From contig CM043875.1 of NCBI GenBank assembly GCA_023846275.1, forward strand, positions 22,820,593 to 22,884,592: DNA of 64,000 nt, read 5' to 3'. The translations under genes and the position numbers were made by a program. The notes below the pieces were generated by a model. The model saw only the letters and a program-made list of their open reading frames with translations, did not search any database and was not told the origin of the DNA. Positions within the stretch are counted from its first letter, which is position 1. Each line of letters begins with the position of its first letter. This document shows positions 1-13,475 of this stretch, piece after piece. Source of the DNA: Vanilla planifolia (taxonomy: Eukaryota; Streptophyta; Magnoliopsida; Asparagales; Orchidaceae).

Positions 1-439
1 ATAGCCAATAACATGTGTTGATAGCAAAAAATGAGATCATTATAGTGTTGGAGCCTTATTTTTAAGTATCTACAATATCATCAAATAGCTATCACCCACT
101 TTATAGCTAACATCTTGTATTAATAAGAGAAATAAGGCCACTAAAAATACTAGAGCCCCATCTCTGAGTTCTAAAGATATTAAAGAGTGAAGTATCTCAT
201 CATCACTTAGCCAAGATACCTAACATGCTATAATCACATCATAACATCATAGGACAAAGTATATTATCATATAATCACTATCATCATATGTCTCATTTAT
301 TAGTTCTGTGTAAGAAAAGAGCACAATCTCTATTATTTTTCTTATAATCCATCAGATCACTTAGTTATACATTATCTTTCTTTTTGTTTCTTTTTATAGT
401 ATGTTCTGATTACAACATTTACATATATATATTAGATCT

Positions 440-489
<50 letters not shown>

Positions 490-2330
490 GCAACAAAGAT
501 AATAAAGTGCTAATAAAGTCAAAATATATAAAATTCATGTTATGTCATACAAATGATCACATTCTCAAGCATACCATAGTAGTAGCTAAGAAAATTTAGC
601 AATTGACTTACATCATAATTATTTTATTTGCTTGCTTGATAGCTTTGAGAAGTCTCTTCCAATAACTTTTCTTTTTATTATTAGTTCTTTTTATTTTTTG
701 TTAAAATGCATACTAATTATTATCAATAATAATTCAAATTTTATTCAAAAATTATTTTCCAAAAGCTTTATCGATCATGTTATAACAAACTTCTTTATTT
801 TTTATTAATTATTATCGCATCATATAATATGATTAATCTTATTATTCTGGATGATCAATACTTTACAAAGGTTGGATAACTTGATTGTATTAACATATAA
901 GTTTGATGTTCTTATTGTAGAAGTACTATACTATACAATCACTAGGTTATACTAGGGATTGAACAAATAATCTATATTATGCTTTCTCATCAAATAAATG
1001 AATAAGCCCAATTCTCATTTCATACCTATATAATTCATGTCTCATTGGTATTTCTCTCTTAATATCATAAGATGTGATATCCCATATTGTACAACCTATG
1101 CTTGATATTGATCAGACAATGAATTTTATAGTTGATCTCTATTAATTAGTCTGAGAACTAATTGTATAGGTCTAATTCAATCTCATACAAGTACAATAAC
1201 ATGAAATCTCCAAAAAAAAATTACACTAATCTAATTCAACTTTCATACTTATGATACATAACATATATGCACAATACTATAACTTCAATCATAATAGTTC
1301 AATAATAGAATCAGACAAGTATGATTCATGATCAATATACCATACATTAGTGTATTAGTCTTATATATTCATCTTACTAATATAATTCATGTAGTTAATT
1401 ATGCAAACTAGAGATTAGATATATGGTGTGAATGATATTATTTACATCCATTGTATTGTTCAATCTTGGTCCATACTAGTAAGATGCCCAAAAACTATTT
1501 TGTAGGACTAGGGATTTAACTCATTAAGACATTTTCACAACTCATTGTATTATCTAATTTAGGAATAATACTAATATAATCTAAACTTTAACTTATAAAT
1601 GCTTAAATCGAGGCCTCTCGTTGGCCCTGCATTGTAAGTTCATATTAAACAATCTAAATGGTCATTTAATATGACTAATAACAACTAGACTGACGACAAT
1701 CTCTAACACCTTGGTAACAATAAAAAACTTACAAGATCCCCTTGACCATCAGAATAATCAATACATACTTTAGGGATGAAAATTGTGGTGAGAACTTCCT
1801 CACAATTAAGTTTCCACAAAATAAGGCTGAAAAATTATTCTTTTCCTCATGTTCCTCATTTCTTTCCAATGCCACCAAATTGGCATAAGAAATAACATCT
1901 AGAAATCTAAAAGGCTTCCCTTCACTCTTTAAGCTCCTCTCCTTGGTCTCCTACTTTCACTCTCTCTTCCCAAACATCACAATTTATTTTGATAACAAAG
2001 GAGGGAGTTTATTCTCTCATTTAATAATACGATGGGTTAGTTATATTTTAATATAATAAAATTTTCTATTTTTTTATTATTTTTAGTTTCAATTTTTTTT
2101 CAAATCCAAATGATCATGAAAAAATATAAATCATTGACTTACAAATTCCTTGAGATGAGATCTTCACAATAACATGTTTGAATTTGCGATATAGTTATCA
2201 TTGTCTTGACACATTTTTTGAGGCACCACAAAACAATTCATTTTTTAGTTTTGGATATGAAATACAAGGATTTAATATGTGAAATGCAAATTTGGGAGAA
2301 TAACTAAGGTAAATTTTGTAGGCTATTACA
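1..2330 (-). mobile_element. Partial long LTR of a Ty3-type retrotransposon (copy 1, cut by the window edge)
   Basis: On the minus strand this starts at 2,330 with TGTAATAGCC, a plant LTR-like 5' end. It aligns by eye, in the same order, with the LTR at 42,430-47,501. Shared parts are the first ~350 bases, a purine tract (read as CT-rich on the plus strand at about 1,840-1,980), a region rich in CATACTTGTATGAT-like words, and a (TA)n tract. About 100 bases to the right of each (TA)n both copies have the identical 14-mer AAGAAAATTTAGCA (588-601 here, 43,788-43,801 there). The 3' end of this LTR lies outside the window. There is no coding capacity. The short reading frame over 384-599 is just translated microsatellite. 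The LTR call rests on the shared structure; the lineage (Tekay/del-like) is inferred. Confidence 0.62.
441..486. repeat. (AT)n microsatellite inside LTR copy 1
   Basis: Uninterrupted AT dinucleotide run. It sits at the position homologous to the (TA)n at 43,612-43,694 in LTR copy 2, so it probably came with the element and did not arise independently. Confidence 0.95.
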
Positions 2331-2810
2331 CTCTGCACCCGACCAGGTCTCCTTATCATTGTGAATGAGTAACTGATTACAGATAGTAGTTGATGCTACT
2401 CAGTTTTCCATATGTAAGATTTTCTCTCCTTGAATTCTATAACTTTGTAGGTGCAACATAACTACTCACCATGGAGCACAATTGTTCTATGCATTTCAAC
2501 ATTATATGCATGCACTCCAATTTCAAGTAATTTCCTACATAACCACTTCTTGCCACACAAGCTCAACTCATTTGAGCATTGGATGCTGCAATCATTTGGC
2601 TTAATTTTGCATGCTTGTTTGGATGTGCTTTTCATGTGCACTCATGTTTGCATATAGGTAGTCCTCCACACACATAGGTTATTGTACAATGGTTTGCTAC
2701 CCATAACAAAATATACTAGTTTTGAAACTACACATGTACAAAGCCCTTGACCATGACATGAGGTTTTCTTTTTAAATGAAGTTATTCATTATGTATTCAT
2801 TTCACAAATT
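2331..2810. other. Gap: no gene recognised
   Basis: Sequence between LTR copy 1 and the copia pol relic. It is slightly less AT-rich than its surroundings. A 68-codon open frame (2,451-2,657) has no motif I recognise. Given its place directly 5' of reverse transcriptase, it may be badly decayed copia internal sequence, but I see nothing that proves it. Confidence 0.4.
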
Positions 2811-4200
2811 GAACTTGAATTAATGACAACTTGAAACTAACTACTCATGAATAATTATTATGTATGAACTTTTAACCAATTTAAATGAAAAAATATTTAG
2901 GGATTAGTTGATCATTCTAAAGATAAATAAATAATAAAACTAAATGGGCATTACAAAATAAGTTGAAAGAGAAAGAAGAACTAATTAAGAACAAAGCTAA
3001 GTTAGTTGTAATGTTGTTGATAAAGATTCCAACAAAATCAAAAGAGTTAATTTTGATGGAACTTTTGCACTCATAGCTTGCTCAGAAGCAACAAGGTTAC
3101 TCTGAGCATATTCTTGTGTTAATAATTTTAAGATTTTCCCAAAAAAGGCTTAATATGTATTTTGAAATAGCTATATTAAGGAAGAAGTCTTTATAGAACA
3201 ACCATTGACATTCATGGATCCACACTTTTAAAATCATGTTTTTAAATTACATTAAGTATTACACAATTTAAAACAAACATTTAGAGCATGTTAAGAATGA
3301 TTGTGAAATTTTTTATTAGAAATATTTTCAAAAGTTTAAGTAAATGACATATTATTTTTAATAAAAATAAAAATAATCTAGTAATAATTCAAATATATGT
3401 AGCTAACACAATTTTTAGGATAATAAATGCATCACTTTGTAATAAATTTGCTAATCTAATTCAAAATAAATTTAAAATGAACAAGATAGAGGAGCTCTTA
3501 TAAATTAAATGTATTAGAGAGATTTTAAAGACATATAAAATAAAAAATTCAAAATCACTAGAAATACCCATGATATCCACAAAAAACAAGATAAAGATGA
3601 GATAAAAATAAATTAAACATTATTTAGAGGTAAGATAAGGTCACGTTTTTATTTAATGGCTACAATAATTGACATAATGTATACAATTTGTCTATGTGTT
3701 AAGTTTCAATAGTGTCAAAGGAGAGTTTACCTAGTAGTATTAAGGATAATCTTTAGATAACTAATTGATATGCAAAATTTTGGTATTTGATACTTTGAGA
3801 ACACTTCAACCGAGCTAACTCTTATAGGCTATCGAGATGTCAATTTTGTAGTAAAATTGATTGCAAATTAACCTCCTCTATGTACCAATTGTTTGTTACT
3901 CATTAACATCTTACTATTGTACAAAAAATAATTTAATAATGGTAGAAGTAAAGAATAAGATAATAGATAGTTATGCAAAATTACAATGGCTAAAACAACA
4001 ACTAGAAAATTTTGAAGTTTATTTAAAATTTATTCCATTAAGATATGATGATGCAAATGTTAGTAACATTACCAAGAATTGGATCCAAAATTTGTGTACA
4101 AAACATATATTAATATTTATCATTTTATTAAGGATCATGCTTAAAATGAAATAATTAAGAGAAAGTGTAACAATTAACTCTAAACTTAGTTGAAATTTGG
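2811..4200 (+). pseudogene. Ty1/copia pol relic: reverse transcriptase and RNase H (SIRE/Maximus-like)
   Basis: Reverse-transcribes the element RNA and degrades the template in intact copies. Read across three frames, the copia order is plain: KWALQNKL (2,942), FDGTFALIA (3,052; family FDETFAPVA), YSCVNNFKIF, YIKEEVFIEQP (3,172-3,204), HVFKLH, then the catalytic box as YVAN (3,396-3,407) instead of YVDD, IIDIMYTICLCVKFQ (about 3,664; family RPDIM..VCLCARFQ), LIGYRDVNF, AKLQWLKQ, DDANVSNITKN and CTKHI (4,094-4,108). Stops and frameshifts are scattered throughout and two catalytic aspartates are lost, so it is dead. The best open stretch is 3,861-4,154. The longest minus-strand frame here (4,019-4,333) is a shadow. 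The assignment to copia is secure; SIRE/Maximus rests on the YSCVNNFK-type wording. No gag, protease or integrase was found upstream. Confidence 0.9.
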
Positions 4201-5900
4201 TATCAATTATTGATAATACAAAAAAAGGAGAAGTATTAATTATATAGCATAGGAAGGAAGTAATGAAAACAATATTTTTGATAAAACTTAAGTGAGGAAT
4301 TTTTAACATATAAAACTTTATAATAATTGACAATGAAAATATAATTATTTAATTCTATAATAATTTATAAAAAATCATATTATGATAAGTTTATAATCAT
4401 TAAAATGAGAGAGATTATTGAGTCTTATGATTTTAATGATAATCTATTTTAATACAAAATAATTTTTTATTAAATAATTATTTAATATCTTAAAGTATTT
4501 TATAAGTTTTAATCCATATATTTTATATTAAATTAATTTTTTATAGAATTCTTGTTGAAATTCTTTTGTAGTACATTCTCATTATTTTTAATTGATCTTT
4601 GTCTATGATTTTCAAAATGTTTAAAATTAATTTTTAAGAAATAGAGATCTTCAGCTTTATTTGATACATAATATTTTACGTTGGATTGCTAAGTTATCCA
4701 TTAATGTTTTCGAAATTGATATTCTAAATTTACTTCAATTTTAATGCAATCCTAATGATTGAGCCATGTCAATTTATTTGAATATCAAAATCTATTAAAA
4801 CTTGATTTAATGGAAAGTAATTTTTTTTGTTATTTTATATCACAAAATTTAATACATACTTTCAAAATTGCCTATCTAGATTGATCCTATTCTAACATAC
4901 CCTAACTATTTTGGCTATCTTTTTATTTGTTCTTATAATCTATCAAAGTTTTATTTATTAAAAGACTCACTTTTTAATATTCAATTTAATTTATTTTTTT
5001 AATAATTTGGCATAGTAAATCTATAAGTTTGATTTCTTAATGTAATTTACGAAATTTGCCTTGATTTAAATTCAATATTTTAATATTAGAAATAAAATTA
5101 AATGTATTCCTATCACTTAACTTAGTTAGCTTTTAGCCACATTCATAAAGTTTACTTTATTTGGTTATATTATTGCATAGCTTCACAAACCTAGGAAAAA
5201 ACTTCTCCTTAATTTCATATTAATCTTAATTTCTCTCTTTTACTTGTTCTAACTACTCCTTGCCATCTTTGTTATCTAGAGTATGATTTGAGAGCCTTGC
5301 CTTAGATGCAAAACACAAGATTTTTTGTAATTCATTTTTCATTTAAAGCTTTTATTTTTTTCTATAACTTTTAAAGTTTTCTTATCTTCTTTGATTTGAG
5401 TTTTGGTTTCAACATTACTATATTTCATTAAATAATTTAAATACTTAGAAGCTTAATTTGAAGTAAAACTTCAATACCTAAAGATTAGGAAAGTTTATTA
5501 GTAACAGTATAGGTTTTTTACTTTATAAAATCTTTAAAAAGTGCACTATATTTCTTTTAAACCTTTTTTTATAAAATTTGTTAGTGATTAAAACATATCC
5601 TAAAAGTTATTATAAAAATATGTGTGAACAAGTTTTCCTTGAGTTTGCAAAAAATTTGGGTTGGTCTTAAACATACAAAAAGAGTGGGTCTCATTAGGTG
5701 GTTGAACTACGATAAATCTTCACATCTTTTTCTTTTGAATTTACTCTTTCAAATCATTTAAACTCGTGTACACTATTGAAGAACAATATTTTTTTAATTT
5801 AACTAATTTTTTAGTTATTTATAATTTAAAAATTATAATTTTATTTTCTTTATTTTTTTTTTTTTTGAGTAATTATTATCTCAAATTTTCATTTTGTTTA
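4201..5900 (+). other. AT-rich stretch, possibly 3' region and LTR of the copia element
   Basis: No open frame of note. At about 5,690-5,740 the words GTGGTTGAACTACGATAAAT resemble a segment I associate with LTRs of SIRE/Maximus elements, which would fit a 3' LTR belonging to the pol relic just upstream. I could not find clear LTR ends, so this is a weak inference. Confidence 0.3.
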
Positions 5901-6850
5901 TTTTTTCTCATCTTAAACCTAATAAGATGAATATGGTCATATTTTTGTTTTTATTCTGTTACTTCAATTTTACTTTCATTTTCATACTTTTATGATTCTT
6001 GAATCCATTCTAAAACTAAAGATTAGCTAATATACTACATAGAGTATATGATTTTGCTCATTATTTATGAGTCTTTGTTATGCATAACTATTGTTATCTC
6101 TTAAAGGTTATGAAAGCATTTGCTTATGTTATTATGTTATTATCTTATTATGTCAATTTTGCTTTCTTTTTGTTAAACCTATGAGCTTTATTTATAATAT
6201 TTTGATGATAAAGAAACATTTAAGTATCCTTCCTATGATTTGATTTGTCTACCTAATTAGCTTTTGGTTGAACCAAAAGACATGTTGATAAAGTACTAAT
6301 GTTTTCTTAGTTAGGTGATAGGAGCTTTGAATAACCTTGTAGCAGTTACCTAGGGTAATGGAGAAGGATGTCATCCAACAACTCATGTTAAAAGGGGAAT
6401 AAAGCATGTGTTTTAAGTTCAATTGGATATTCATTCTAGGACATATGTAAAGATTACGATTCATGTTGCTACTTATGAGAGCTTTCATTTCACTTAACAC
6501 ATTTACACTATATTTTGGAAATCATGCTCAAATTTCTTGAGTTTTACATCACTAAAGGATATTACAAATAATTCAACTCATCTTAGGAACCTTAGTACAC
6601 AAGTCTATTAGAGCTAGCAAGTCAACAAAGATTGAATTTAAATTAAAGCTTAAATCTAGAACGATTAAGATTTTTATTAATCATATAGTATGAAATCTAT
6701 TTCTACTAATACAGTTAGCCTTATGATAAATATATGAAAGAGAAAATAAACTATTTGGCTTAAGATTTACTTGCTCTTTGTAGCAATCAGATGGAACAAT
6801 TTATGGATATAATAATATGATATGTTCACTAGGGCAGTGTGTAAGCTATT
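5901..6850. other. Gap: no gene recognised
   Basis: AT-rich DNA. The 83-codon frame on the minus strand (6,249-6,500) shows no recognisable domain and lies in repeat-like sequence. I treat it as chance. Confidence 0.4.
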
Positions 6851-9234
6851 AAATAGTTTAGAGTCTTCATACATATAATGTGTCACACATGTTTTTTTTA
6901 ACCATGAGTGAAACTAAAATTCAAATTATGATAATATCAAATGTATCTATAATTGACAATATAATAAGATGCAAAATATTAATAGATTAAGAATCCAACA
7001 ACTTTTCTCATTCATACAAGTAAGCATAAATAAAATATCCTAAACAATATTAATAAACCTCTTAATACAAATCCAATCTAAGACAACATAATGAATAACT
7101 CCCAAAGTTTAATAAAAAAATATAATATGAAACTACCAAGTCTAATATAATAATCTTAGATAGTCTCATATTCGATAAGATATACCTAATGATAAACAAC
7201 AAATCTATTACTACTAATGTTGATGTGTAAGATTATGAATCATCCAATTGATACACTAACATTGTTAATCTCTATATCAACTCTTACTTAACTTCTAGCT
7301 CTTTAATCCTATAAAAATTTAATGGGATGAGGCTACAGACTCAATAGAAGATCCTTAAATGTATGTGTAACAAGTGAGTAAATCATTTAAATGAATGAAA
7401 TTAGCTTTTAACTATCATAAAGATATCTCCATCTATAGCTAAGTCAATACATATCTTTATAATGTGATTAATTATATACGTATTCTCTATTTTTTATTCA
7501 ATATACTCTCTTAACTAAGAGAATCATGATAAGATTTGACACTCCTATCATATCATATAATCTAGTACTTCTTAAGATAATGCTGATCATATGGGTCAAC
7601 CTGATAAGATTTTAAGAGTCGTCAACAATCACATTTATGCCCTACCATAACACATCATGTATTTTTACATGAGCTAAATGTGTAACTGTTCCCTCTCAAG
7701 AACATTAATATAATGGCTTCTAGCAAACCTTAAAGATTCTCACCACAGGATCTAACACTCTTGTATGCTTAACCAACCATGTGTAACTATTACCAGGCTA
7801 AGGGAGTAGAGTAGCTAACCTTCTTATCTTCTGAGAGGGAATGCATGGTCAAGGGTCCATTGCATTTGATCTTTACTAATCAAAATCATATCTTTAACTT
7901 ATAACATTTTGCTAACTCTAATCTATTACTACCTAATATTAATTAGCTTTTCTTAGTATGAATCTAATATGTAAGAAATTCTCATCATAAGCATCAACCT
8001 AATAGATCAAGAATTTTTGTTAACTTTAAATTCACTATCTAAGACTCTTCATGCAATGATTAAAAAAATCTAGGGTTTTAACCTTAAGTCATTTTATCCA
8101 AGGTTACCATCATCTGAATATCTCAAATATTTTATTAAGCTCAAAACATTCAAGCATATGATCATAAATAAGGCCAACCATACAAGTATATGATCATAGA
8201 ATTTAATTTGTATTCATGGATAATATATTAATCTTTTTTTACATGGGTTTTTTAGAAATACTACATAAGAAAAACTAATAAATGTTTTATAAGCTAATAA
8301 AATATCCATTAGTCTAGGGTAGAAGTTGTTTTCCCTTTTTGAGCATGTTTTATTGAGAAATATTAATTAGTTTTTGTTGTAATCATTTTCCAAATGTTCC
8401 ACATACATTTTAATAAAGTAATTCCTTTTTTATCTTATGTTAGATCTTAGCTAAATTTATTGTTTTTACTCAAGCGTTATTATACTTAGAAGTTCATGTA
8501 GAGGATTTTGCCTTGAAAGGATTTTGCCTTGAATAGATTTTTCCTTTCTTCGAAACTTGAAACTTAAACCCTTCATCCTCTTCTTCCTCATAGCTTGGCT
8601 TGGTTTCCTCTTTTGGCATTCTCTTAGTTGGCCTCCTCAATCCTCTTTTTTGGATAGGATTTTCTAAAACCATATAAGTCTGAAGGGCTTAAATAGCCTC
8701 ATCCACACCTTAATATAAGTGTTTGATTATGGAAAAACTAGTTAGGGTTGGTTTTAATCATAATTTACCTATTATAGGGTAAACCTCTTCAAATTAACCT
8801 CTTTGAAGTGTCGTTATCTCTTTTTCTCATATTTTTTTTAAAATATTCATACACTCATCATACAATATTTTTTCTTTGAATTCTCTTATCTTCATCTGCT
8901 AACTCCAAAATTTTAGGAATCCCATCCATACTTTATTATTCATTCATGGTTGGATAATAACGAGAATAAATAAAATTAAGAATATAAATAAAATGACAAC
9001 TCATTTCAAAGCATTAAGCCAAATCTTTTCTAAGATCTTATGGTGTAACATAAGGCTTGTTATTCAACAATGCTTGCCAATTCTAAGATTTCAAATTTTA
9101 AATATCAAAATTTAATTTACCCATACTCAAAATTTAAACATATTCAATTCATATTTTAAATTTGAAGTCACAAGAAAACACATACCTGGGTTAATTAAAT
9201 TGTAATAATCTTATCAAAAATATTGGGTGTAACA
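6850..9234 (-). mobile_element. Probable decayed LTR, start at 9,234 (minus); far end uncertain
   Basis: The minus strand starting at 9,234 reads TGTTACACCCAATATTTTTG, a classic plant LTR opening. Inside, a CT-biased stretch (8,550-8,680 on plus) gives a purine tract on the LTR sense strand, as in the other LTRs of this window, though further in than usual. No coding motif was seen and the left limit is arbitrary. Confidence 0.4.
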
Positions 9235-9703
9235 TGATGTATTTATTTAACATAAAATTCTCAAGAATTTTATATGATATAATCATATCGATTAGTATAA
9301 CTCCTTCAAGGGAAAACTTTAAATAGAGATCAAAATGATAAAATAATTAAATATTATTGAATCATATGGTATGATTTATTAAATAATATGATTAGTTAAA
9401 TACATGGAGAGACTGTCACTCAGTATAATGACATTAACCCAAAACTTTCAAATGATATGCCAATATTTTAATATATAATATGATTGTTTAAGAGTACTTA
9501 TATAAAACATGTATAAGGAGAACTAAAACTTTCGTAAGGTATGTTGATTATAATAACTAACATTTTAATAGGTATCACATACTATAAACATGGAATTAAG
9601 CAATAATATTATAATTCTAGATATTTTGATATGATAAAGTCAACTTTTTAAAATATGATGTTTATATATTAAAATAATAATACATTTATGTGATATTAAG
9701 GAG
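9235..9703. other. Spacer between two divergent LTR starts
   Basis: AT-rich, no gene. Loosely repeated wording (AAAACTTTCAAATGATATG near 9,443 and AAAACTTTCGTAAGGTATG near 9,526) suggests a degenerate internal repeat of about 80 bases. Confidence 0.3.
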
Positions 9704-12470
9704 TGTCACATTTTCAAATGTGATAAAAAGTTTTATTTGAATAAATAATTGGACTGAGCTCTTTAAGAAAATTTAAAAATATTAAATTTTTTATTTTTAT
9801 GGCTTAGATAATTAATTTTGAATTTTAAGAGGAAATGACATAAAGGTAATTTCTTAAATAATAGAAGGGCATAGTGGCCATTTATAACCCAAATCTTTAT
9901 TATCTCAACTGAGATGGTTTGAATGAAAATTTTGGTTATATCAAGTAATGATGTAAGGGAGAATAAATAGGAATAGAGAGGAGGAGAGGAAGGTTAAAAA
10001 GTTGACAAAGTGAGAAGGAATGGCTAGGGAGAGAAAGGAGAAGGAAGGAAGATGAGCAAGAAAAAAAAGAAAGAACTCATTATAGAGGAGTTAAAACTTT
10101 CTATTATAACTTGAATGAAGGACTGGAGAGTAATAGAAAAAGAAAAAGAATGATTATAGGAAAAGAAAAACGAAGGAGCAATAATTAGTTGAGAAAAGGT
10201 AAGATTTTAATTTGGTTTTATGAAATTTAAGTTAGTTTATTACAAGTAGAGGTGTGGCTAAGTTATGATTGAAGTTTGAGATGATACTATAATGGTTTGG
10301 AGTGATTTATAGTGTTTAGAAAATGATTTAAATGAAAACTAAGAAGTTTAGATTAAAAAAATGGTAGTTAATGCATTATCAGACAAGTACAATACTTAAA
10401 TCATATTGATATAAATAGTTATAGTGGGACAAAATAGGGGGATTAGATTAGTCCATATAGGGATTGTATAAGCATTATAAATTGATCATATTATGCAACA
10501 ACCCTGATTTTATTGGGCGATGTTAGGTAAATAGATAGCTTTGAGTAGATGGTGTCATCATACAAGTGCAAAGGGCTTATCGTAATTGTATGAATAATTT
10601 GAGTATAATAGATAAAGGGATTAGATTAGTTTATTATGTGATTAAATAAGAGTTTATGAGGAGATCATTTGTATAAGATGTTGGTGATTGTATTGTATCA
10701 TAGCTATTAAGTAAGTTATAGCTTAATAGTTGTTGGATAATATAGTATAATAATATGAATCATTTTGTACAATAGGCTACACAACTTAAGCAAAGAATAG
10801 AAGTGTTTATTATACATAAGATGAGATATATCAAATAATTATGATTTTATGTCGGTCCAAATTAGTCAATTGAAGAAAAAATAATGAACATATTATATGA
10901 CTTAGGTGATTATACTATATGATCAGTGAACAAAATAAGATTGTTGAATCATATAGGTTGGTCTATCAAGGGGATGCTGATTGTGTTGGATGATTTGGGT
11001 GATTGTGTTTATTCGATCGATTACATAATGGTGAAGAAGTAATAAAGCTAATTGTATTGCATGATAAGAAAATCATACAAGTATGATATACAAAAAAATT
11101 AAATTCTTAAAATTAAGATAACTTGAAAATAACTATTAGTTATATCATATTAAGGATTATAAAATAATTATTGTGCATGCATAATGTTACAGAAAATCTT
11201 AAAGAGAAAGAGATTAATCAAGATTTTTTTATCTTGAATTCAAGTAAATCTAATAATTTTGGTGTAAATAAAATAATAATTTATTAATGGTATTAAATAA
11301 TTTTAATTGTGTTTATTTGACATCTTATTTATATGTTATTCTTTTATGGCATTATGTACTTAGTTGATTTTACTTGAAAAAAAGACATCAAAATGAGTAT
11401 GGTTACATAATGGGACTATATATATATAATAAAAGAAATAGAATATAATAATTAGCATTCCTTGGATAATTTATTCTCATTATTTTTAAGGCTAAGACCT
11501 TCCTCAAAAAGACTTCCAATGTGCAAATTTGTTGATCTATGAATGATTATTGAAGTTAGTGATGAGCACTTCTTCCAAATATGATATGGGTGAAATGAAA
11601 ATACTTGTGAGTGTCACAGCAACACGGACATAGTCCAGTCCTCAACTTGAGTTATATTGATCATGAAAATGATGTGACTTAGGATACCTTTTTATTTATA
11701 GACATATATTGAGTTACCAACACTTGCTACATAATGTGATTAGGGTTAAGATACTCTCTTATTTTGTTAGATTTTAGTTTAAATCATATGATTATTAGTT
11801 ATTGGATTTAGAAGATAATGATCAAAAGATGAATTGGGAGCTATAAAATATAATAAATAAGAATCTAAAAATAAAAGAATAGATAAGAAAGTTATGCTCA
11901 TATTTTATGTTATTATCTAAGATTATTAGATTTACTTGTTTTCTCATATCATGACTTATTTCTTTATAGTTATTGATGTTTTTATTATCATGATATGTTT
12001 TATAAGAATTTATCATGTTATCGCATTGTTATATTCTATTATGTACTATTTTTTATCTATTAAGATTTTTAAATTCTCATTAAAATAAAAATCACAAATT
12101 ATAATTCTTTGCACTAAGATACAAGGGTTTTGGTACTACAGAGAAGTGTTATACTCTTGAGATAAGAGAGTAAGTAGTGTTCATTATAAAGTAGAGATTT
12201 TTTAGTTTATTAGTACTTTGATTTGTATATATGTAGTCTGTGTTATATGGCATTAGTGTTTATTTATAGCCTTATACTTATGATCTTTATTTAATATAAT
12301 GCTTTATTTGATTTAGATTACTTTGCTAATTAATTTTTAAATTTTTGTCTCATTATTAAGTCCTTATCTAGGGTTTTAGTGTCCTCACATATGATTTTTT
12401 TTCATTTATTTATGATTATTTTTGGATTTGATAGAAGGTTAGGCAAGGCCTTAACATCGATATTCTAACA
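9704..12470 (+). mobile_element. Probable decayed long LTR, plus strand; right end uncertain
   Basis: Starts at 9,704 with TGTCACATTTTCAAATG, similar to the opening at 63,297 (TGTCACATCTCAAAATC). A strong purine tract follows at about 9,955-10,200, then a long region with GTATGAT/ATCATAC-like words (10,380-11,100). Between about 11,690 and 11,870 there is by-eye similarity with 15,150-15,330 (TTTATTTAT..., then ATGTGATTAGG), so this and the next LTR share their 3' halves. There is no open coding region. The frame at 11,822-12,016 (minus) is unsupported. Confidence 0.45.
9955..10200 (+). repeat. Purine-rich (GA) tract
   Basis: Almost pure A/G over long runs, for example GAGGAGAGGAAGG and GAGAAAGGAGAAGGAAGG. 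It lies about 250-500 bases inside the LTR start at 9,704, matching its placement in other LTRs here. Confidence 0.8.
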
Positions 12471-13470
12471 GATAGTATAAATAATTCATTATGTGAGTGT
12501 ATGGTGGTACAATACACATTTCAATCCATATGAATAGAAGTAAAAATATTTAATGTCGTCCAAACTAAATATAAAAATAAAATTACTCATTATAAAAGCC
12601 ACTCGGGCTTTCATTAAGATGTCTAAAAATTATTTAACATAATATAGGTTGAAAACACAAGGAAAAAAGAGATGAAATAAAGAACATTGATAATGGTTGA
12701 AAAAAGAAAGATATTGCAATAGCAATCTAAATTAACTTTAGAAGAGCTACATGCTAAAGAAAATCTTCACTACAATGCCTTCTTAAGGTAGGGAATTAAG
12801 GGAAGAATTTAAAGAAAAATATTATATAACCTTGTGCACACAAAGTTCTCAAGTTCTTAGTATCACTAGTTTGTTAATATGTTAGACTTTGTATACTTAC
12901 ATATTTATACCTAATTCACCATTGGCTGAGCATGTTCTTTTATATTATTTTTTGTAATTTTATATCTATTGACCTAGCTCAAGGCCATGAATGTGTGGAG
13001 CAGTTGGCCCTAGCCTCAAGCATTGTATGTGAGTTGTTTGGGTTGTTGTTGACTTGTGAAAAACTTCAAGTTGTATTTGGATTTTTCTACTCAGTTGTCA
13101 AGGAGTCACTTGGATTGTGGTGCTTAAGTGAGTTACTTAGTGTGGATGTAAGCTTCAGGTTAAGCTAAACCATCTCAAAATATTGTGTCTCATTTACCTT
13201 TGTTTACATTACTTTAGTTTTCATATTATAGAATTGAAAGATATTTAACTTGCTAATCTTGCCTCATTCAAAAGAGTTGATAAAGAAGTGTAGTTCTTTT
13301 GAAATAAATTTTAAAAGATTAACTTGATTTATAGTTTGTAAAAAGATTTTTTTTTTTAATTTGAGCATCACCAATTAACCACTTGTCCTCCCCATTCTTG
13401 ATGTGCCTATTTGAATCCAACACTTTTAATTTTAACTTTCTTTACATCACTCATCATACAAAAAAACAAA
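12471..13470. other. Gap: no gene recognised
   Basis: A 78-codon frame (12,932-13,168, plus) is somewhat richer in G/C than its surroundings but has no domain, no homology I recognise and no flanking gene structure. I do not call it. Confidence 0.4.
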
Positions 13471-13475
13471 TTTGA

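Noticed and set aside
384..599. 71-codon frame with an IYIYIY core
   Set aside because: Translation of the (AT)n tract in LTR copy 1.
4019..4333. 104-codon minus-strand frame
   Set aside because: Lies antisense to the copia RNase H relic, whose plus-strand reading matches family motifs.
12932..13168. 78-codon plus-strand frame with LAQGHECVEQLALASS
   Set aside because: Somewhat protein-like, but no family, no splice context and no conserved motif. Too weak to call.
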